Below, in pieces: positions 25,583-33,634 of a stretch of DNA of 56,203 nt (positions are counted from its first letter, which is position 1; every line of letters starts with the position of its first letter). Source of the DNA: Conchiformibius kuhniae DSM 17694 (GTDB taxonomy: Bacteria; Pseudomonadota; Gammaproteobacteria; Burkholderiales; Neisseriaceae); assembly GCF_000428785.1 (NCBI RefSeq), contig NZ_KE386800.1, forward strand, positions 6,056 through 62,258, given 5' to 3'. A program made the translations under genes and the position numbers. The notes beneath the pieces are model-generated. The model was not told where the DNA came from and searched no databases. It saw nothing but the letters and a program-made list of their open reading frames with translations.

Positions 25583-27943
25583 ATGCAATTCCCTCTCTCT
25601 TGGCTAAAAACACAAGCCAACTTTAATTTATCCCCCGACCAACTCGCCCACCTGCTGACGATGGCAGGCTTGGAGGTGGAAGAAATCTCCCCCGCCGCGC
25701 CCGCGTTTTCCGGAGTGATGGTGGCGGAAGTGAAATCCGTTGAAAAACATCCTGATGCCGACCGCCTAAACATCACCCGCGTGGACGCGGGCACGGGCGA
25801 ACTGCTGCAAATCGTCTGCGGTGCGCCGAATGTACGCGCGGGCATGAAAGTGCCGTGCGCCTTGGCGGGCGCGGTGCTGCCCGGCGATTTCAAAATCAAG
25901 CCCACCAAAATGCGCGGACAAGCGTCCAACGGCATGCTCTGTTCCGCCAAAGAATTGGGGCTGCCTGAAACCGGCGCGGACGGCTTGCTGGAACTGCCCG
26001 CCGATGCGCCCGTAGGTGCGAAGCTGCGCGATTATCTGGATTTGGACGACACCGTTTTCACCTTAAAAATCACGCCCAACCGCGCCGATTGTTTGAGCAT
26101 CAAAGGCTTGGCGCGGGAAGTGGCGGCGTTGGCGCAATGTGCGTTTGCCGCGCCCGACATTCCCGCCGTTCCCGCCGCCAACGCTGCCGCCGTCCCCGTC
26201 CGCATTGACGTGCCCGCCGACTGCGGCCGTTTTATCAGCCGTCCGATTCGCGGCGTGAACGCCCGCGCCGCTTCGCCCGCGTGGTTGGTGCGCCGTTTGG
26301 AACGTTGCGGCGTGCGCAGCATTTCCGCACTGGTGGACATCGGCAACTATGTCATGCTGGAACTCGGTCAGCCGATGCACGTTTTTGATGCCGACAAACT
26401 TTCAGGCAGCCTGAACGTGCGCCGCGCCCGCAACGGCGAAACACTGGCGTGCCTGAACGGAAAAACCGTTATCCTGCAAGATGATACGCTGGTGGTGGCG
26501 GACGAAGCGGGCGCGTTGAGCATGGCGGGTTTGATGGGCGGCGAAGCCAGCGCGGTCGGCGACGACACGCAAAACATCGTCTTGGAATCGGCGTGGTTCG
26601 CGCCCGACATCATCGCCGGCAAATCGCGCCAATACGGCTTCGGCTCGGATTCGTCCTTCCGTTTTGAACGCGGCGTGGACTTCGCCGGCACCCGCGAAGC
26701 GGTGGAACGCGCCACCGCGCTGGTGCTGGAAATTTGCGGCGGCGAAGCGGGACAAGTTTTTGAAGCAACGGGCGAATTGCCCGAACGCGCCGCCGTGTCG
26801 GTACGCACGGCACGGGTGGAAAAAGTGTTGGGCGTGGCGGTGTCCGCCGAACGCATCGGACGGATTTTGGCGGATTTGGGCTTGCAGCCGCAAGCTACGG
26901 CTGACGGCTTCAGCGTGTGCGTGCCGCCGTTCCGTTTTGATTTGGCCTTGGAAGCGGATTTGATTGAAGAAATCGCCCGTGTTTACGGTTATGAAAACAT
27001 TCCCGATGATGCGCCGCACGGACGTTTGGCGATGCTCGAGCTGCCTGAAAACCGCCGTCCGCGCTTTGACATTTACCGCCACATGGCGGGGCGCGGTTTC
27101 CGCGAAATCGTCAGCTACGCCTTTACCGATGAGGCGTGGGAGCGCGATTTTGCCGCCAACCACGACCCGATTCGCGTACAAAATCCGCTTGCCGCGCAAT
27201 ACGGCGTGATGCGTTCCACCTTGATTGGCAGCTTGATTCAGGTTTTGAAACATAATCTTAACCGCAAACACAGCCGTGTGCGCCTGTTTGAAATCGCCCG
27301 CGTGTTCGCCAAAAACGCGGACGGCAGCTTCCGCCAGCATGAGCGCGTGGGCGCGTTGGCATACGGCGCGGCCTTGCCCGAACAGTGGGGCGAAACGGCG
27401 CGGCCGGTGGATTTTTACGACCTGAAAGCGGACGCGGAAAGCCTGTTGGCGGGGCGGGGCGCGGAATTTGTCGCGGCGGCGCACCCCGCGCTGCACCCCG
27501 GACGCAGCGCGAACATCGTGGTCGGCGGCGAAACGGTGGGCTTTATCGGCGAATTGCACCCGAAATGGCTGCAACAATATGATTTGCCGAACGCGCCTTT
27601 GTTGTTTGAACTGGATATGGCGGCGGTGTCGGCGCGGGACAAAACCGTTTACCGTCCCGTGTCCAAATTTCAGGCGGTGCGCCGCGATTTGGCGTTTGTG
27701 TTGCCCGAAAGCACGGCTTACGCCGAATTGGAACAGGCATTGTGCAGCGTAAACAGTCCCTTAATCCGCGAAATCGCGCTGTTTGACCTTTATCGCGGCG
27801 CGGGGCTGCCTGAAAACATGAAAAGCATGGCGGTGAAAATCCTGTTGCAGGACGACCACGCCACGCTCACCGATGAAGCGGTGGAAGCGGTGGTGGCACA
27901 GGTGCTGGCGGCGGCGGAAACGGTGGGAGCGCGTTTGCGTTGA
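25583..27943 (+). CDS. pheT: Phenylalanine--tRNA ligase beta subunit
   Basis: A 786-residue subunit with all family domains: the tRNA-binding EMAP-like domain (about 40-150), the B3/B4 editing region with ADCLSIKGLAREVAAL and RRLERCGVRSISALVDIGNYVM, B5, and the C-terminal ferredoxin-fold anticodon-binding domain (about 693-786). It begins 11 bases after the cassette's second gene and is intact, so the cassette adds to the operon without damaging it. Expression may depend on readthrough of the cassette. Confidence 0.96.
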   Translation: MQFPLSWLKTQANFNLSPDQLAHLLTMAGLEVEEISPAAPAFSGVMVAEVKSVEKHPDADRLNITRVDAGTGELLQIVCGAPNVRAGMKVPCALAGAVLPGDFKIKPTKMRGQASNGMLCSAKELGLPETGADGLLELPADAPVGAKLRDYLDLDDTVFTLKITPNRADCLSIKGLAREVAALAQCAFAAPDIPAVPAANAAAVPVRIDVPADCGRFISRPIRGVNARAASPAWLVRRLERCGVRSISALVDIGNYVMLELGQPMHVFDADKLSGSLNVRRARNGETLACLNGKTVILQDDTLVVADEAGALSMAGLMGGEASAVGDDTQNIVLESAWFAPDIIAGKSRQYGFGSDSSFRFERGVDFAGTREAVERATALVLEICGGEAGQVFEATGELPERAAVSVRTARVEKVLGVAVSAERIGRILADLGLQPQATADGFSVCVPPFRFDLALEADLIEEIARVYGYENIPDDAPHGRLAMLELPENRRPRFDIYRHMAGRGFREIVSYAFTDEAWERDFAANHDPIRVQNPLAAQYGVMRSTLIGSLIQVLKHNLNRKHSRVRLFEIARVFAKNADGSFRQHERVGALAYGAALPEQWGETARPVDFYDLKADAESLLAGRGAEFVAAAHPALHPGRSANIVVGGETVGFIGELHPKWLQQYDLPNAPLLFELDMAAVSARDKTVYRPVSKFQAVRRDLAFVLPESTAYAELEQALCSVNSPLIREIALFDLYRGAGLPENMKSMAVKILLQDDHATLTDEAVEAVVAQVLAAAETVGARLR

Positions 27944-27960
27944 TGTGTGTTTGAACGGGA

Positions 27961-27985
27961 ACGGCGGCGTGATGCCGCCGTTTTT
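27961..27985 (+). terminator. Intrinsic terminator of pheT
   Basis: ACGGCGGC and GCCGCCGT pair around GTGAT and are followed by TTTT. It lies 17 bases after the pheT stop. The rest of 27986-28200 shows no gene. Confidence 0.85.
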
Positions 27986-28203
27986 GCCGTCCGCGTGGCG
28001 GCGCAAGCGGCGGTTTGGCGGTGGAATGCCTGTTTTCACAGGATAAAAATATGCAGGCAATGCCCGCAAAAGCAGGTGCGGCACAAGCGGTGGTGTGGTA
28101 AAAATACCATTATCCACAAATGCTTGCGTGTAAAATCGCGTAAAAAACGGCAGACGGTGCGGGCGCGTCAATGTAAAAAAATCATTTGTTTTGCACTATT
28201 CGC

Positions 28204-28232
28204 TTGATTCATAACAAACAATTAGGGATAAT
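28204..28232 (+). promoter_or_regulatory. Probable promoter of ihfA
   Basis: TTGATT (-35), a 17-base spacer and GATAAT (-10) lie 35 bases before the ihfA ATG. Four of six and five of six positions match the sigma-70 consensus. Confidence 0.55.
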
Positions 28233-28266
28233 GCCGTCCTTGAACAAACACCGAGGTACCCACAAA

Positions 28267-28569
28267 ATGACACTCACCAAAGCAGAACTGGCTGATATTC
28301 TGGTAGAAAAAGTCAGCAGCGTCAGCAAAAACGATGCCAAAGAAATCGTGGAGCTGTTTTTTGAAGAAATCCGTGCCACTTTGGAGCGCGGTGAGGAAAT
28401 CAAAATTTCCGGCTTCGGCAATTTCCAGTTGCGCGACAAGCCCCAACGTCCGGGACGCAACCCCAAAACCGGCGAAGAAGTGCCGATTAGCGCACGGCGT
28501 GTGGTTACCTTCCATGCCAGCCAAAAACTCAAAGGCATGGTGGAGCATTTCTATGACAAACAGCGTTAA
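28267..28569 (+). CDS. ihfA: Integration host factor alpha subunit
   Basis: A 100-residue DNA-bending protein. It starts MTLTKAELADILVEKV and has the DNA-arm motif GFGNFQLRDKPQRPGRNPKT with the intercalating proline near residue 65. The frame is open further upstream, but the family N-terminus and a promoter at 28204 set this start. It lies downstream of pheT, as in many proteobacteria. Confidence 0.95.
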   Translation: MTLTKAELADILVEKVSSVSKNDAKEIVELFFEEIRATLERGEEIKISGFGNFQLRDKPQRPGRNPKTGEEVPISARRVVTFHASQKLKGMVEHFYDKQR

Positions 28570-28867
28570 ATTGCCGCCCGTTCCCGCCAAACGCTATTTC
28601 AGCTTGGAAGAAGTGTGCCGTTTGGCGGCGGTCAAACCCGCGCAGCTTGCCGAATGGCAGCGCCGGCACGGCAGCATCGGCGGGCGCGGCGGCAGCCGTT
28701 TTACCCGCTTGGACGTGATGAAAATCCGCCAATTGCAGCACGGCATTGCCGATGTGTTCACCCACGACGGTTTGGACGCGGACGGCAATCCCGCCATCGG
28801 TGCCGATGAAATGCGCGATGAGTTGGAAAAAATATTGGGTAAAATCGAAAAAACCCTTGCCAACTGA
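28553..28867 (+). CDS. MerR-like helix-turn-helix protein
   Basis: A 104-residue protein that overlaps the end of ihfA by 17 bases. YFSLEEVCRLAAVKPAQLAEWQRRH is a MerR-type winged helix start, and GGRGGSRFTRLDVMKIRQL the wing and second helix. There is no effector domain, only a short C-terminal helix. Such genes often sit 3' of ihfA. Its target is unknown. Confidence 0.8.
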   Translation: MTNSVKLPPVPAKRYFSLEEVCRLAAVKPAQLAEWQRRHGSIGGRGGSRFTRLDVMKIRQLQHGIADVFTHDGLDADGNPAIGADEMRDELEKILGKIEKTLAN

Positions 28868-28885
28868 CGGGTCGGGCGCTATAAT
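28857..28885 (+). promoter_or_regulatory. Promoter of tRNA-Pro
   Basis: TTGCCA, a 17-base spacer and TATAAT give a near-consensus sigma-70 promoter. The -10 ends 17 bases before the tRNA, and the -35 overlaps the end of the MerR-like gene. Confidence 0.8.
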
Positions 28886-28902
28886 GCTTGCTTCTGTCGA
28901 GT

Positions 28903-28979
28903 CGGAGTGTGGCGCAGTCTGGTAGCGCACTTGCATGGGGTGCAAGGGGTCGAAGGTTCGAATCCTTTCACTCCGACCA
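28903..28979 (+). tRNA. tRNA-Pro (anticodon GGG)
   Basis: A full 77-base cloverleaf. The acceptor stem CGGAGTG/CACTCCG, D arm GCGC...GCGC, anticodon stem CTTGC/GCAAG with loop ATGGGGT (anticodon GGG) and T arm with GGTTCGAATCC are all visible. CCA is encoded. Confidence 0.97.
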
Positions 28980-28989
28980 AAATTTATCC

Positions 28990-29019
28990 AAATCCCGTTC
29001 TTATCGGAACGGGATTTTT
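28990..29019 (+). terminator. Intrinsic terminator of tRNA-Pro
   Basis: AAATCCCGTTC and GAACGGGATTT pair around a 6-base loop and run into T residues, 10 bases after the tRNA. Confidence 0.85.
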
Positions 29020-29055
29020 CTTGTGCGCGGTTTTGTGCAAATCAATTTTCCTGAT

Positions 29056-29108
29056 GCAAAACATCGCCGTCCTTTTCGCACGGGCAGGAAAGGACGGCGA
29101 TGTTTTGC
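29056..29108. terminator. Perfect 20-bp inverted repeat between tRNA-Pro and sodA
   Basis: GCAAAACATCGCCGTCCTTT (29056-29075) is repeated exactly in inverse at 29089-29108, with a 13-base loop. It lies 78 bases 3' of the sodA stop and probably ends that transcript. The length of perfect pairing is unusual for a terminator. Confidence 0.6.
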
Positions 29109-29186
29109 GGTCAATGTGCTTGAATGTTCATGCGGCGCAGGTTTGCCGAATCAAGCGCATCAACGGCAGTAAAGGGCGTATGCCAA

Positions 29187-29807
29187 TCAGGCGGCGGCAT
29201 CGAAGCGTGCTTGCGCCGCGTCCCAATCCACCACGCTCCAGAATGCTTTCACATAGTCGGGGCGGCGGTTTTGGTATTTCAGGTAGTAGGCGTGTTCCCA
29301 CACGTCCAAGCCGATAACCGGCGTGCCTTGACAACCGGCAACGGCCGCGCCCATCAGGGGGCTGTCTTGGTTGGCGGTGGAAACGACTTTCAGCTTGCCG
29401 CCGTCAATCACCAGCCATGCCCAGCCCGAGCCGAAGCGGGTGGCCGCCGCTTTTTCGAATTCGGCTTGGAAGGCTTCCACGCTGCCGAAGTCGCGTTCAA
29501 TCGCGGCTTTGAGCGAACCGCCCAATTGCGTGCCGGTTTTCAGCCCTTTCCAGAAAAAGCTGTGGTTGGCGTGGCCGCCGGCGTTGTTGCGCAGGGCGGT
29601 TTGTTTGTCGGCGGGCAGCTCGCCCAAGCGGGCAATCAGTTCTTCCACCGGCAGGGCGGCAAATTCGGGCAGGCTTTCCAAAGCGGCGTTGGCGTTGTTC
29701 ACATAAGCCTGATGGTGTTTGCTGTGGTGGATTTCCATGGTTTGTGCGTCAAAATGCGGCTCGAGTGCATCGTAGGCATAGCCGAGTTCGGGCAGGGTGT
29801 AAGCCAT
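29187..29807 (-). CDS. sodA: Superoxide dismutase, Mn type (SodA)
   Basis: A 206-residue cytoplasmic enzyme. NNAGGHANHSFFWKGLK and the metal-binding DVWEHAYYLKYQNRR are present, with ligands His in IHHSKHH, His in HANHSFF, and Asp and His in DVWEH. The Gly-Gly in NNAGG and the overall match to E. coli SodA favour manganese over iron. I use the ATG at 29807 (MAYTLPELGY), which has AGGAGCA before it. Confidence 0.93.
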   Translation of the reverse strand: MAYTLPELGYAYDALEPHFDAQTMEIHHSKHHQAYVNNANAALESLPEFAALPVEELIARLGELPADKQTALRNNAGGHANHSFFWKGLKTGTQLGGSLKAAIERDFGSVEAFQAEFEKAAATRFGSGWAWLVIDGGKLKVVSTANQDSPLMGAAVAGCQGTPVIGLDVWEHAYYLKYQNRRPDYVKAFWSVVDWDAAQARFDAAA

Positions 29808-29921
29808 GATTGTGCTCCTGTGGTGTGTGGTTGCTGTAAAAGGGGCAATGATAGCGGCTGCGCGGCGCAGGGGCAAGGGTTTAGAGCGGAAAATCCATTT
29901 TCGGACGGTGCGCCGCAGGCA

Positions 29922-31157
29922 TCAGTTGCCGTGATGTTTTTTGAAAATCAGCGAGGTATTGACGCCGCCGAAGGCGAAATTGTTGTTCATCACGTATTCG
30001 GTGTCGATGGTGCGGTGGCTGCCGCGAATGTAGTCCACGTCGCCGCAGCGCGGGTCGATGTTGTCCAAATTCAGGGTGGGGGCGAAACGTCCGTCCCGCA
30101 TCATTTCGATGGCAAACCATGATTCCAATGCGCCGCACGCGCCCAGTGTGTGCCCCAAATGGCTTTTTTGCGAGCTTAAGGGAATGTGTCCGAAGACGGC
30201 GGCGGTGGCTTGGGTTTCGGCGATGTCGCCGTGTTCGGTGGCGGTGCCGTGTCCGCTCACATAGCCGATTTGTTCGGGGGCGAGGTGGGCGTCTGCCAAT
30301 GCCAGCTCCATGCAACGGCGCATGGTGTCCTGTTCGGGGCGGGTAATGTGCGAACCGTCGCAGTTTGCGCCGTAGCCGACGATTTCGGCGATGATGTCCG
30401 CGCCGCGTGCGCGGGCGTGTTCCCATTCTTCCAGCACCATCATGCAGCCGCCCTCGCCAATCACCAAGCCGTCCCGTGCGGCATCGTAGGGGCGCGGGGT
30501 GGCTTCGGGGCGGTCGTTGCGGCGGCTGGCGGCGTAGAGCGAGTCAAACACATAGGCTTCGGACGGGCAAAGCTGCTCCGACCCGCCCGCCAGCATCATC
30601 GGGATTTTGCCGTATTTGATGGCTTCGTAGGCATAACCGATGGCTTGGCTGCCTGAAGTGCAGGCGCTGGAAGTGGGTATCAAACGCCCTGTCAGCCCGA
30701 AAAAAATGGCAACGTTGGCGGCGGTGGTGTGCGGCATCATGCGGACGTAGGTGTTGGCATTGAAGCGGTTGGGCAGTTTGGCGAGCAGCAAGCCCACGTC
30801 CAGAATGTCGGCGGTGCTGCCGGCGGACGAGCCTGCCGCCACGCCCATGTTGCCGTTGCCAATCAGCTTGGTGTTGCCGAGCAAACCGGCGTGGCGCAAG
30901 GCTTGTTCGGCAGCGTCCACACAATATTGCGCGACAGGTCCCATGCTGCGGAGCTGTTTGCGCGACCAATGCGCGGGCGGGGCGTAATCGGGCAAAGGTG
31001 CGCCGAGCAAAGTTTCCAATTCGGCGTGTTCGCGCCACGCATCGATGCGGCGCACGGCGTTGCGGCCCGCTTCAAAAGCGGTACGCACCGTTTGCCACTC
31101 GCGCCCGAAAGCGCATACCGCGCCGATGCCCGTTATGGCGACCCGTTTGGTGTTCAT
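29922..31157 (-). CDS. Beta-ketoacyl synthase, aryl-polyene (ApeR-like) type
   Basis: A 411-residue FabF-like condensing enzyme. The active cysteine is in SSACTSGSQAIG near residue 165. The two catalytic histidines are in SGHGTATEHGD near 305 and HLGHTLGACG near 338. All three residues needed for decarboxylative condensation are present. It is the last gene of a minus-strand cluster with ketoreductase, dehydratase and a second ketosynthase in the order I recall for the end of aryl polyene clusters (ApeO-P-Q-R). Its leader carries Repeat C. Confidence 0.85.
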   Translation of the reverse strand: MNTKRVAITGIGAVCAFGREWQTVRTAFEAGRNAVRRIDAWREHAELETLLGAPLPDYAPPAHWSRKQLRSMGPVAQYCVDAAEQALRHAGLLGNTKLIGNGNMGVAAGSSAGSTADILDVGLLLAKLPNRFNANTYVRMMPHTTAANVAIFFGLTGRLIPTSSACTSGSQAIGYAYEAIKYGKIPMMLAGGSEQLCPSEAYVFDSLYAASRRNDRPEATPRPYDAARDGLVIGEGGCMMVLEEWEHARARGADIIAEIVGYGANCDGSHITRPEQDTMRRCMELALADAHLAPEQIGYVSGHGTATEHGDIAETQATAAVFGHIPLSSQKSHLGHTLGACGALESWFAIEMMRDGRFAPTLNLDNIDPRCGDVDYIRGSHRTIDTEYVMNNNFAFGGVNTSLIFKKHHGN

Positions 31158-31225
31158 CTTGTTCCTTTTCGGTTTGAAATCCCGCCGTTTGCGGCGGTAA
31201 AATCAGTTTTTGCTCGGGAGACCGC
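31158..31225. repeat. Repeat C, second copy, before the ApeR-like gene
   Basis: The sequence matches that before ogt, including the perfect hairpin CCGCCGTTTGCGGCGG (31182-31197), and separates the two last genes of the cluster by about 100 bases. Confidence 0.5.
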
Positions 31226-31255
31226 GATTTGTGTGTCGTCCTGCGGATTGAAACA

Positions 31256-31984
31256 TCAACACAATCCTCCGTTTACCGCGATGACTTGGCGGGTGATGTA
31301 GGCTGCCTGTTCCGCCATCAGAAAACGCACGGCATGGGCGACTTCTTCGGGTTTGCCCATGCGCCGTGCGGGAACGGCTTTTAAAATTTCGTCCACCGGC
31401 ACGGTGTCGTCCACGATTTCCGTGTCAATCAAGCCGGGCGCAACGCAGTTTACCGTGATGTTGCGCTTTGCCAATTCCACCGCCAAGGCTTTTGCCGCGC
31501 CAATCAGCCCCGCTTTGGACGCGCTGTAGTTCACCTGCCCGCGATTGCCGGTGATGCCCGACACCGATGCCATGCAGACGATGCGTCCTGCGCGGCGGCG
31601 GCGAATCATCGGCATCACAAGCGGGTGCAGCACATTGTAAAAGCCGTCCAAATTGGTACGCAACACGCTGTCCCAATCCTCATCGCTGAAGGCGGGAAAG
31701 GCGTTGTCGCGGGTCAGCCCCGCATTCAGCACCACGCCGTAATAGGCGCCGTGTTCGGCAATATCTTGTTCCAGCACGCGGCGGCAGGCGGGGCGGTCGG
31801 ACACGTCAAATTGCAATACGCGGGCGGTGCGCCCGTATCCGCGCACGGTGTCGGCAACGGTTTCGGCTTCTTCGCGGCGGCTGCGGCAATGCACGACAAT
31901 GTCGTAGCCGTCTTGCGCCAATGCCAGCGCAACGGCTTTGCCGATGCCGCGATTGGAACCGGTAATCAGAATGGTTTGGCTCAT
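31256..31984 (-). CDS. 3-oxoacyl-ACP reductase, aryl-polyene (ApeQ-like) type
   Basis: A 242-residue short-chain dehydrogenase. The cofactor loop is TGSNRGIGKA at residues 8-17, NAGLTRD is near 89, and the catalytic residues lie in SVSG and YSASKAG near 140-157. It would reduce the 3-keto group during polyene chain growth. It is read in the same direction as the neighbouring ketosynthase. 1.1 kb of AT-rich DNA separates it from the dehydratase gene with which it would normally be contiguous. Confidence 0.85.
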   Translation of the reverse strand: MSQTILITGSNRGIGKAVALALAQDGYDIVVHCRSRREEAETVADTVRGYGRTARVLQFDVSDRPACRRVLEQDIAEHGAYYGVVLNAGLTRDNAFPAFSDEDWDSVLRTNLDGFYNVLHPLVMPMIRRRRAGRIVCMASVSGITGNRGQVNYSASKAGLIGAAKALAVELAKRNITVNCVAPGLIDTEIVDDTVPVDEILKAVPARRMGKPEEVAHAVRFLMAEQAAYITRQVIAVNGGLC

Positions 31985-32095
31985 ATTTGGGGCTTTCTTG
32001 GTTGCAGATTGCTCGAAAAATGGGGATTTTAGCAGTTTGACGGATGGTTAGGGGCGTTATGGCATCGATATTTTACTCACTTGTTTCAAAATAAA

Positions 32096-32125
32096 AACAG
32101 GCTGTAAAAGAATTTACAGCCTGTT
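32096..32125 (-). terminator. Intrinsic terminator of the winged-helix-like gene
   Basis: AACAGGCTGTAAA and TTTACAGCCTGTT form a perfect 13-bp stem with loop AGAA. On the minus strand it is followed by TTTTATTTTG. It lies 10 bases after the stop at 32136. Confidence 0.85.
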
Positions 32126-32135
32126 GTTTATATTG

Positions 32136-32435
32136 TTAAATTAAACGTCTTTGGATATGGTTGCAGACCACTTTTGTGGGATGGAAGAACTGATCCTGAT
32201 GAATCGAATCATTCTTGGTGATGTCGGGCAATAAGTGATAACGGGCAATGTTATGGTGCATCACTCCCGCCGCATCGCGACACGAACAACGTTCTGTGAG
32301 AATCATCAAACCATATTTGCGTTTCAAACAAGAAATCGTCTGTGCGGTTGAACATACACCCTTGTTACGCAGGTCAAAAGTTGTTTTTTTGCCCTGTTGC
32401 AGTTCATGCAAAACAAATTTTTCCAGTGGAGCCAT
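32136..32435 (-). CDS. Small protein with winged-helix-like N-terminus
   Basis: A 99-residue protein. LEKFVLHELQQGKKTTFDL followed by TAQTISCLKRKYGLMILTE has the spacing of small winged-helix proteins found in prophages, where a recognition helix precedes 'KYG...ILTE'. A later 'NIARYHLLP' fits the same group. Both the gene and its own terminator are AT-rich compared with the flanking biosynthetic genes. It lies in an insertion between the dehydratase and ketoreductase genes. Function unknown; the family call is from pattern memory. Confidence 0.55.
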   Translation of the reverse strand: MAPLEKFVLHELQQGKKTTFDLRNKGVCSTAQTISCLKRKYGLMILTERCSCRDAAGVMHHNIARYHLLPDITKNDSIHQDQFFHPTKVVCNHIQRRLI

Positions 32436-32534
32436 AAGCGCTGTCCCTATTGCTTAATTTTGATTAAAAAAGGAAAACAGCAATTATCAATAATTCCACC
32501 ATCGGTACGGTATGCACCATAGGGTAAAATCATG

Positions 32535-32693
32535 TATAATTCGGGATTGGACGCATTATTGGGGTAAATTTTGTGAGAATCTTCCCAATGTGTTTCCAAT
32601 TGCTGTTTTCGGCACAAGCACGGGTTTTCGAGTCGGCAAACTGATTAACCCGTTTTCCATTTGTCAGGGATATGGATATTTCCATATCCCTGA
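32535..32693 (+). ncRNA. Candidate small structured RNA
   Basis: A perfect TATAAT (32535-32540) is followed by three hairpins: ATTGGG/CCCAAT (32558-32589), ACGGGTT/AACCCGT (32620-32653) and a perfect 13-bp stem TCAGGGATATGGA/TCCATATCCCTGA with loop TATT (32664-32693), after which T-rich sequence follows. A further hairpin TTGGG-TAAAAA-CCCAA follows at 32697. No convincing gene lies here, although a 64-codon frame (32512-32706) is open. No good -35 is seen. Confidence 0.35.
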
Positions 32694-33127
32694 TTCTTTT
32701 GGGTAAAAACCCAAAAAACGTTTCAACTCACAGCCGCATGTCGGACGGCTGAATTTGCAAGTTTATGCCATGCGTGGCATAATTTTAAATCATCCCTGCA
32801 CCGAAGATATGTCATTATTTGCATGCAAAATCAAACGTCGTCATTTCTGTGTGGGCGGTAAGCCATTTGTAAATTCTCACGCACCCATGGTTTAACGGAT
32901 TTATGCTTATTCTGATTGGGCTTCGCGCTTGTACGGGAAGGACGGGCAGAATTTCACATTGCTTGTTTTGACATATCTGAGATTCGGTCATAAGCTTTGC
33001 ATAGGTGTCATGTTACCGCGCATCAATGATCATGTCAAACTTAAAGACACATAAAACGAAATTAAATTTTTTCAAAAGTTGTCTTTATAGGGTATGTGAT
33101 TGTTGAATCACTAATAGAATCATATCT
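32694..33127. other. AT-rich stretch without a recognisable gene
   Basis: It contains a hairpin TTATGCCA/TGGCATAA (32763-32782) followed by TTTTAAAT, but only short open frames. It may be decayed inserted DNA. Its right border is the end of the dehydratase gene. Confidence 0.5.
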
Positions 33128-33634
33128 CTATTTCTCTTCTAGCAATTCATTTAACGCGGCATCGCTGCGCGGGCTGTACACGTTCAATGCGCCCGACACC
33201 AGCAAGCTGCCTGCAGGCATGTCGTTTTCGTATCCGTGCGCGGGGGCGCGGCAACGCAGTTCGCAATCAAACACGCCCATGCCGCTTTCGTCCTGCCACG
33301 ATTGGGCAACGCGCACCGTCAGCAGCGTGCCAATGGGAATGGCGGGGCAATGCAGCTTCAGCTTGCGCGTGCCGAGCAAAAAGCCCAAACGCACGGCTTC
33401 GCCGCGCGCCGCCGCGTGCACGCCCGCCCACGCCGCCACGCCTTGCGCCATGATTTCCATGCCCAAGTAGGCGGGCAGCGCATCGGCATCGGGCGGCAGC
33501 AGAATATGGTCGGGGCGCACGGCGGCTTCGGCACACAAACCGTGTTCATCGCAAGCGGTAACCGCGTCCAGCAGCACCATGCGCCCACTGTGCGGCAGAT
33601 ACGGGGCAACGGGGGTAAGCGGAAAATCAGGCAT
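33128..33634 (-). CDS. Hotdog-fold 3-hydroxyacyl-ACP dehydratase, ApeP-like
   Basis: A 168-residue FabZ/FabA-like protein. PYLPHSGRMVLLDAV holds the catalytic histidine of the family near residue 15. The helix LGMEIMAQGVAAWAG near 58-72 carries the glutamate and glutamine positions. It would dehydrate 3-hydroxyacyl chains to the conjugated polyene. Its ATG overlaps the stop of the ketosynthase gene by 8 bases, so translation is coupled. The C-terminal ELLEEK end is directly followed by AT-rich DNA. Confidence 0.78.
   Translation of the reverse strand: MPDFPLTPVAPYLPHSGRMVLLDAVTACDEHGLCAEAAVRPDHILLPPDADALPAYLGMEIMAQGVAAWAGVHAAARGEAVRLGFLLGTRKLKLHCPAIPIGTLLTVRVAQSWQDESGMGVFDCELRCRAPAHGYENDMPAGSLLVSGALNVYSPRSDAALNELLEEK

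Noticed and set aside
29187..29807. Iron superoxide dismutase (SodB)
   Set aside because: The NNAGGHANHS region and overall likeness to E. coli SodA favour the manganese form, although metal choice cannot be proven from sequence.
32512..32706. A 64-codon plus-strand frame
   Set aside because: No ribosome-binding site, no recognisable domain, and it runs across a terminator stem; a structured RNA fits better.
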